DNA from: Dryas octopetala
Taxonomy: Eukaryota > Streptophyta > Magnoliopsida > Rosales > Rosaceae
NCBI GenBank assembly: GCA_963921425.1
Contig: OY992833.1
Location: 22,591,454-22,655,453 of the forward strand
Length of the DNA stretch: 64,000 bases
Direction: 5' to 3'
Positions 58,488-64,000 of this stretch are shown in pieces (position 1 is the first letter of the stretch; each line of letters begins with the position of its first letter). The position numbers and the translations under genes were made by a program. The notes beneath the pieces were generated by a model. That model was not told where the DNA came from. It did no database searches and saw only the letters and a list, made by a program, of their open reading frames with translations.

Positions 58488-58881
58488 TCATGAAACCTGG
58501 TGGAGCAGCAGCAGCCTCCGGGTCTTGGCCAACCCGACCTTCTTCGCGACCCGATCTTCGCTGGCCCCTGAGTCGGACTCGTCGTGGTACCAACCCACCG
58601 TTTTCTGAGCTTCCAGAACAATCTGCGACAAACCTGGACAACCCATTTCGGCCCAAAGAAAGAAGACTCAGAAAAATTGATACCCATGAAAGAAAAAGGA
58701 ACAGAAAACAGAGCTAAATAGTGAAGAGTGTACCTTGTTTAACGGTCTGTCTGTTTTCGCGAATCTCGTGGATGGTGGCTGAGATTTTCCAGTAAAGAGG
58801 GCGACCCATGTAGAAGAGGAAGAGAAGAATCAGAGCTACGATCGCCAAGCGGAATGTGACCCTTGCTGCAGGCGACGCCAT
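58488..58881 (-). CDS. small one-TM membrane protein, plant-specific, unknown function
   Basis: Two exons on the minus strand, 58734-58881 and 58488-58633, join in phase to 97 residues. An uncleaved-looking transmembrane segment near the N terminus (FRLAIVALILLFLFYMG, residues 10-26) is followed by RPLYWKISATIHEIRENRQT, which probably forms a juxtamembrane helix. An acidic patch YHDESDSGASED (residues about 67-78) comes before a basic C terminus with KTRRLLLLHQVS. The 100-bp intron has clean GT and AG ends and both exons keep phase across it. GC-rich codons contrast with the AT-rich flanks, as in the other real genes. I recall similar short uncharacterised proteins in other plants but cannot name a family. 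Confidence 0.78.
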
Positions 58882-59988
58882 TTTCGTTGCTTCTTTGGTG
58901 TGTGTGTGTGCGTGTGATAGTAGACAAGGAAGGTTGAGTTATCGCTAAGCTTGATTGCAATCTGTCATTTTATGCCGATTGCCAGGTCATCGAGCCGCAG
59001 AAAGATTCAAGCAACATCAAATTTGTTTGTAGAAATTTGCGTTTTTTAGTTTTAACTTTTAATGAAGAAACGACTAATGAATTTACATTTACTCATCAAA
59101 TTCAAGGGGCCAATTGTCATTTATTAATGGCTGCTTTTTCTTTAGAGGTAGGGGTAGTTAGCAGATTTAGATCGATCATTGTTTCACATGAAAGTAAATA
59201 TAACATAATCTAAGTATTAACATGAATAATAAATAGATCAAGTTAGTGTAATAATGACTAATTTTATTTTATTATTGTATAAGTCATTGTACCCTTATAT
59301 GAGTTTTATAATGCTTTTGTAGTATTATAATATATTAATATATGTGAATAAGTTTGAACACCATAAATGAGTTAGTTAGTGTTAAGTCATTTTTAATTAA
59401 ATTTATCAATTTAAGTTAACTAGTACTTAAATTTCACAACCAAATGGGGTGATTCTTTCAACCTCAAAATTTATTTTTTAAACTCACTCAAGAGTTTTTC
59501 TTGTATAGAATTACTTTTTATCCTTTGTTCTTTCAGATTTTTTCTTTTTAAAATATTTAGTCATTTTTTATATGAATGGTTTGCGTAAAAATCAATTATT
59601 TGTGTTTAATACTAATTTTAACTCACTAAACTCACTAACTTTGTATTGAACTCAAACCGTGTGGTATAGAGAATGATCACCCCTCTTGACTATTACGATA
59701 AGAACGAGTGCTAAGAAGCACAAAAACTGCATACGGTGAATATGTGCTAGAAGGAAAATGTATCAGCACTGATAAATTATTCTGAACATAATCAGTGCAA
59801 CCTTATACAACATTTTGAGTTTGAACATGCATATTTTACATATATATACAGCCATTATAAAGCCGTGAAGATCCTATAATTTTTCTGTACTGACTGCACC
59901 TTTTTAAAAAAGGCAGTATAACATTATAGACTGTATGAAAAGTGAAAACCATGTAACCGTTTAAATACCAAAAACATCTTGTAATGTC
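58882..59988. other. intergenic region between the small membrane protein gene and LEC14B
   Basis: The first 100-150 bp are the promoter and leader of the minus-strand gene (it includes a TG/GC-rich run near 58898-58915). The rest is AT-rich and holds the 3' UTR of the LEC14B gene near the right end. No other gene seen. Confidence 0.55.
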
Positions 59989-62900
59989 TCAATAGAAATC
60001 CCTCCTCCGTCTTACTTTCGGCTTGACCAGGGTAGGTGTTTGGTCATCCCCAGGAAATTCCCATCTGGCGACTGTCCCGTCCCAAGAAGAGCTGATCAAC
60101 ATAGGATAGAGAGGATGCCAGCTACAATCTCTTACAGGTCCTTCATGATGGTCAAGTTTCGCAACTTGAGCTCCGGTCACCTTTATACAAGGAAAAAATC
60201 ACTAGAAATTCAGCATCACATGCATGTTCACAAGCAAGCATATTTCAAGAAGCGAACACGATAACCTATTACTGGACTTTGTAGTGATGAGTCATGTCAT
60301 GGCAGGCCTACAAGCTGAAGTAGTAGAATTTTTCATGGTCGTGTTCTTTATTAGAGACAAAGAAAGAGAAAAGCTGCCAGTCATGGTTCTTCTTTTGCCA
60401 CAGAGAACTCTCATCCCATCGTATAGTTTTGAAATCATGTTTATTTTATCCTAACTAGTCTCAAAGATACCAATTGTATATCTCCATCCTTTTCATGGGT
60501 TGTACAGACGGATACTAATGAGATGAAGGCTATCTCATCCAATTACATAAACTATTTAACAGAAATGGCATGAGAAAAACATGATCTTGATGGTGAGAAG
60601 TGTAAAAGGTTTGTTACGTACCAGATCATAGATATAGACTGAATGATCACTAGATCCAGTGTAGATGTACTTTTGTCCAGTACTGTAAGAAGCAGAATAC
60701 AAATTAGAAATATTATCCAATACTCCTAAACACTGTCAGCACAGCCAACTGATTGTATAATATCATAAGATAAATGGATGCCCAGAAGCAGACCAATAGC
60801 AAACAAGGTTGTGGGCTCGGTCAATTCCAAGTGATTATATAATCTAATAAACGGACTTGGCAGACCTCTAGCATCAAACATAATAAAGAACCAAAACCAG
60901 AATACAACTTTGAAAAGTAGGAATTGAAGCATCCACCTAGTCCAGCAGTTCAACAAGTCACTTGAGCTCTGAGCTCAAGTCAAGACATCATGAACAGTAA
61001 AGCTCAACACATTCAACCTTGTATTTACAACAAGGTCTGTTGCACTGACTGAACTCAAGCCAGTATAACTATCTGCGTCTTTGGAAATTACATACATGTT
61101 AAGCCAAATTCAAAATATAGAACTAGAATTCGCTAATAAAAATTACCTATATGCTGGAGAAAAGTAACACCGAATTAGAGTGCGCAAGACTGAATGGCCT
61201 GCATATGTAGCCAATGACTGATCATGGGGATGTTTAAAAGTTCTTGCATGAGCTGGGTACTCCATCCATCTGTAATCCCAGTCATGATCTCTAAGCCTTG
61301 GACTGCTGGTTCAAGAATTAAAAATTAGTGGCCGCAAAAATAAATTCATACATAATATTTAACTATAATAAAGAGGGTACAGACTTTAGGCATTGACCCA
61401 GTATCTGAATAACGAGCTCATTTGACAACAATGTTCATTCCAACTCAAAAAAAGAACAAAAAAAAAGAACAAGAAGGGTTTAAATTAACTTGAGATACAT
61501 GAACTGCATGCGTTATTAAATATATTCCACCATACTCTAACAATCGTAATTCTACTCGCTTAACCTCACAAATGGTCCTCCCTCACCACTTCTACTTGTC
61601 CCCTAACCTTTTTGTATCATAGAAATTCAAATCATGAAGCCTTCTCACTTAACCTTCTTATTCTTAGCCCTAAATTAAAAAAAAAAAAAAAAAATCCAGA
61701 AAAAGCAAAAGAATGGGAGGACAAATTGGAAACACAACCCATATAAACAAGGTGCAAAAACATTAAGAAACTGTCCCTAAACCATGGGTTTTCCAGAGAG
61801 GCAGGATTGCTTCACAATTGCCACCTAGACAGAAAATATCATGATATGAGTTCTATTGCGTTGTCAGCACTCTATAAATTTGTAACTAAATATCTTCTTT
61901 ATACTACTGACATAAGATCATACATAACATCATAGGTCAACTTATTGAAATAAGACTGCCATACCCATGACAAAGGGCAGATATTAATATGAGAATATAG
62001 TAAATCTCATGCCAATAAAAAGAAAATATCTCATATTTCTGCACCACAATGGAAAGCCAATAAATTAACATGAGCAGAAAAGGGAAACAAGTAACATAAA
62101 CAGACATACTACATGGCTCTAGAGGACATCTTTCGGATATCCCAGAGTTTGGTAGTCTGATCCTTCCCATTTGATAATAAGTAACGCCCATCTCCCCGAC
62201 TATCAAGAAACGTAATGCCTTCAAGATGTCCCATCAGAACCCCAGCTGCTTGTCCTTTTGTGACAAAGCAGCGTCTATCCCACACCTGCACAAGCAAATA
62301 AATAAGCCGAAAATTCCTTCACTGAACAATCTAATAAGCAATTAAGCAGAGATCAAAACTTCTGTCATGTCAATTTCAGCAAGCAGCCACACTCCCCACC
62401 TAAAAAGGAAAAAGAACATTTATGACCACATTAAACTAAAAAGTGCCCCATTAGTTAATAGTACACATCTTTATAATACCTTGGTCCTACTAGTAATAAA
62501 AAAACGTAGGGGTGCTCATAAATGACAACATTCTTGAGCCAGATTTACATTGAGCCATTCAATCCAAACTCTTGCAAAGAGTTACTTTAACATAACAATA
62601 TGTAAGAGTATGGCATTTCAGTGACTACAATTAATGACGAAATGCCACAATTAAAAAAGAGTACCAAACAACATAGAGATCAAGGTTTCTATATCTAATA
62701 TGATATAAGGAACGAACATGTGGCTTACCTTACAGAGGTAATCGTCACTGCCAGAATATATGAGATGGCCAGTCTCATCGGCAAAGCATACTGTGTTCAC
62801 ATCCGACTGAAGAAAAAAAAAATAATCAATTGATGCTTGTTAAGTGCCATCAGGGCTCAAATACAAACTCCAGCCCCACATTCAGTTTCTACACTTAAAC

Positions 62901-63500
62901 CCAAAATCTTACAAATCATTAAAAATTCAACAAGCACTGATTTGTTGTTGAACAATCACAGAAGAGAGATCAAAGAAAATTCTACCATGTACTTTGTTAT
63001 TAATAGTAATAATAAAAGCTCTAGTAAATTAAAGTAATTGTCTTATGATACAAAAACAAAAGAGAATCATACCATGTGCGCTGGTATTTTGAGGCTAACT
63101 TTATTTGATTGAAGATCATAAACATATATTGAAGCATCGCTACTTCCAGCTACAAGTTCTCGTCCATCAGTAGAAAACTTAACAGAGAAAATTCCAAATT
63201 CGTCATCATCACCATCAACAGAAAAATCCAGACCTTCATGAATTTCCTGAACAAAATGGTGGTTTTTTTTTTTAATGTAAAAAGATAAAAATATGAACCA
63301 GAAAGTGATTCTATGATGCAGACCATCATCATAAAACTTTTATATATAATGAAAAAAGAAAAACTTGATTATTACAATTTATAGGTGAATAAGTAATTGA
63401 TAATAGCACTAGTGGCACATACCGTAATGTTTGCAAGTGACTTTGTCATAGAAGAACCAACATTGACAATATGGACAATAGGTGACATACTAGCATAAGC
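59989..63500 (-). CDS. LEC14B: LEC14B / DCAF11-type WD40 protein, C-terminal part (5' end outside window)
   Basis: WD40 protein of the LEC14B group, the plant counterpart of DCAF11, thought to be a substrate receptor of CUL4-DDB1 ubiquitin ligase. Seven exons visible on the minus strand: 63423-63500, 63073-63246, 62729-62806, 62110-62285, 61147-61305, 60622-60682, 59989-60180. Together they give 305 residues in phase, from YASMSPIVHIVNVGSS to the stop after RRRRDFY. Several WD repeats are visible: FGIFSVKFSTDGRELVAGSS, VNTVCFADETGHLIYSGSDD, YLLSNGKDQTTKLWDIRKMS, YIYTGSSDHSVYIYDL and CSWHPLYPMLISSSWDGTVA. Two repeats end in WDxR boxes (VWDRR and LWDIR), the signature of DDB1-binding DWD proteins. 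The N-terminal exons lie beyond position 64000; the final 500 bp of the window are intron. Confidence 0.95.
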
Positions 63501-64000
63501 CTGCAAATTTTATATTCAAATCAAGTGTAATTAATAAAGTGAAGAGACGCTTAAAATCACTAGAAAAGATGATAATTATATATAAGACTAGAATTTCTAT
63601 TAGCAATCAATCTGCAACAATAATACATTAAAAATCAATATGGCTTCAGAACTAGGGAGATCTTACAATATTCACATGTATGTGTCAGCAGGTTTAGATC
63701 AAGGAACAATAAGTTCAGATAATAACTATTCAACAAAAGACAAGCATAAAATCCAATAATATGAGTGCAGTATCTTTATCCTTACAGCCAGCCTCTACAA
63801 CTAGTCTGGAGACTGGAATGATAAGTTAGATCATCATAACTATCAATAACACAGCTAAACGAAAAATCCAATAAATCATGATAACTTTATCTTTATCAAC
63901 CCAGACACAACGTCTAAAACTATTCTAAAGGGAGGAGAAAGAACTAAATATGCACAAGCTAAGGTATTTGCACGAAAAATAGTTGAGTAGAATAATTCAC
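63501..64000 (-). other. LEC14B intron (truncated by window edge)
   Basis: Sequence directly upstream of the first visible exon, whose acceptor reads TTTGCAG. AT-rich with no further exon recognised, so the intron is at least 500 bp long. Confidence 0.7.

Overview
This window is nuclear DNA of a eudicot plant. Every gene is a recognisable land-plant gene split by short AT-rich GT-AG introns, and the intergenic DNA is AT-rich, full of GA and TA microsatellites and small non-autonomous transposons (MITEs), with no bacterial or organellar signature. A rosid, perhaps Rosaceae, is my guess from overall gene and repeat style; the sequence alone does not prove it. LAYOUT: 1-3.5 kb is repeat-rich upstream DNA with several tiny poly(A)-tailed insertions and a hAT MITE. 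TOP1 (DNA topoisomerase I, +) codes over 5564-11300. A 5.3 kb gap follows with two MITEs. A one-exon gene for a PNRC-motif (decapping-partner-like) protein lies at 16613-17170 (+). An At4g15545-like coiled-coil gene occupies 18982-21627 (+). MITEs fill 22.0-22.8 kb. An RLCK-VI/RBK2-like kinase gene lies at 24284-26678 (+), a prolyl 4-hydroxylase with a ShKT domain at 28060-30860 (+), an AHP1-like histidine phosphotransfer gene at 34792-36015 (+), and the two-domain nucleoside hydrolase NSH3 at 37572-43607 (-). A gene-free, transposon-rich block of almost 15 kb spans 43.6-58.4 kb. It is followed by a small one-TM protein gene at 58488-58881 (-) and the 3' part of a LEC14B/DCAF11-type WD40 gene (-), which runs off the right edge. 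The genes are ordinary housekeeping and signalling genes (DNA topology, ER prolyl hydroxylation, cytokinin phosphorelay, ROP-linked kinase, apoplastic nucleoside salvage, CUL4 substrate receptor). They are neighbours, not a pathway. COMPLETENESS: the exon models were built by hand from splice sites, reading phase and family knowledge; all joins listed keep phase. MOST INTERESTING: (1) a 253-bp complete LTR-retrotransposon-like element with about 70-bp LTRs, an initiator-tRNA-Met-type primer binding site and a polypurine tract inside NSH3 intron 1, plus a solo LTR of the same family that appears to supply the branch point of the last NSH3 intron; (2) a recurrent class of 14-23 bp inserts, mostly ending GGCC-A(n), flanked by 12-18 bp target duplications, as if they were extremely 5'-truncated SINE/LINE tails; (3) three GC-AG introns in three genes; (4) a decayed duplicate of exon 8 inside intron 7 of the At4g15545-like gene; (5) several MITEs with clear 8-, 9- or 10-bp target duplications, including a hAT-like element carrying a very GC/purine-rich payload.
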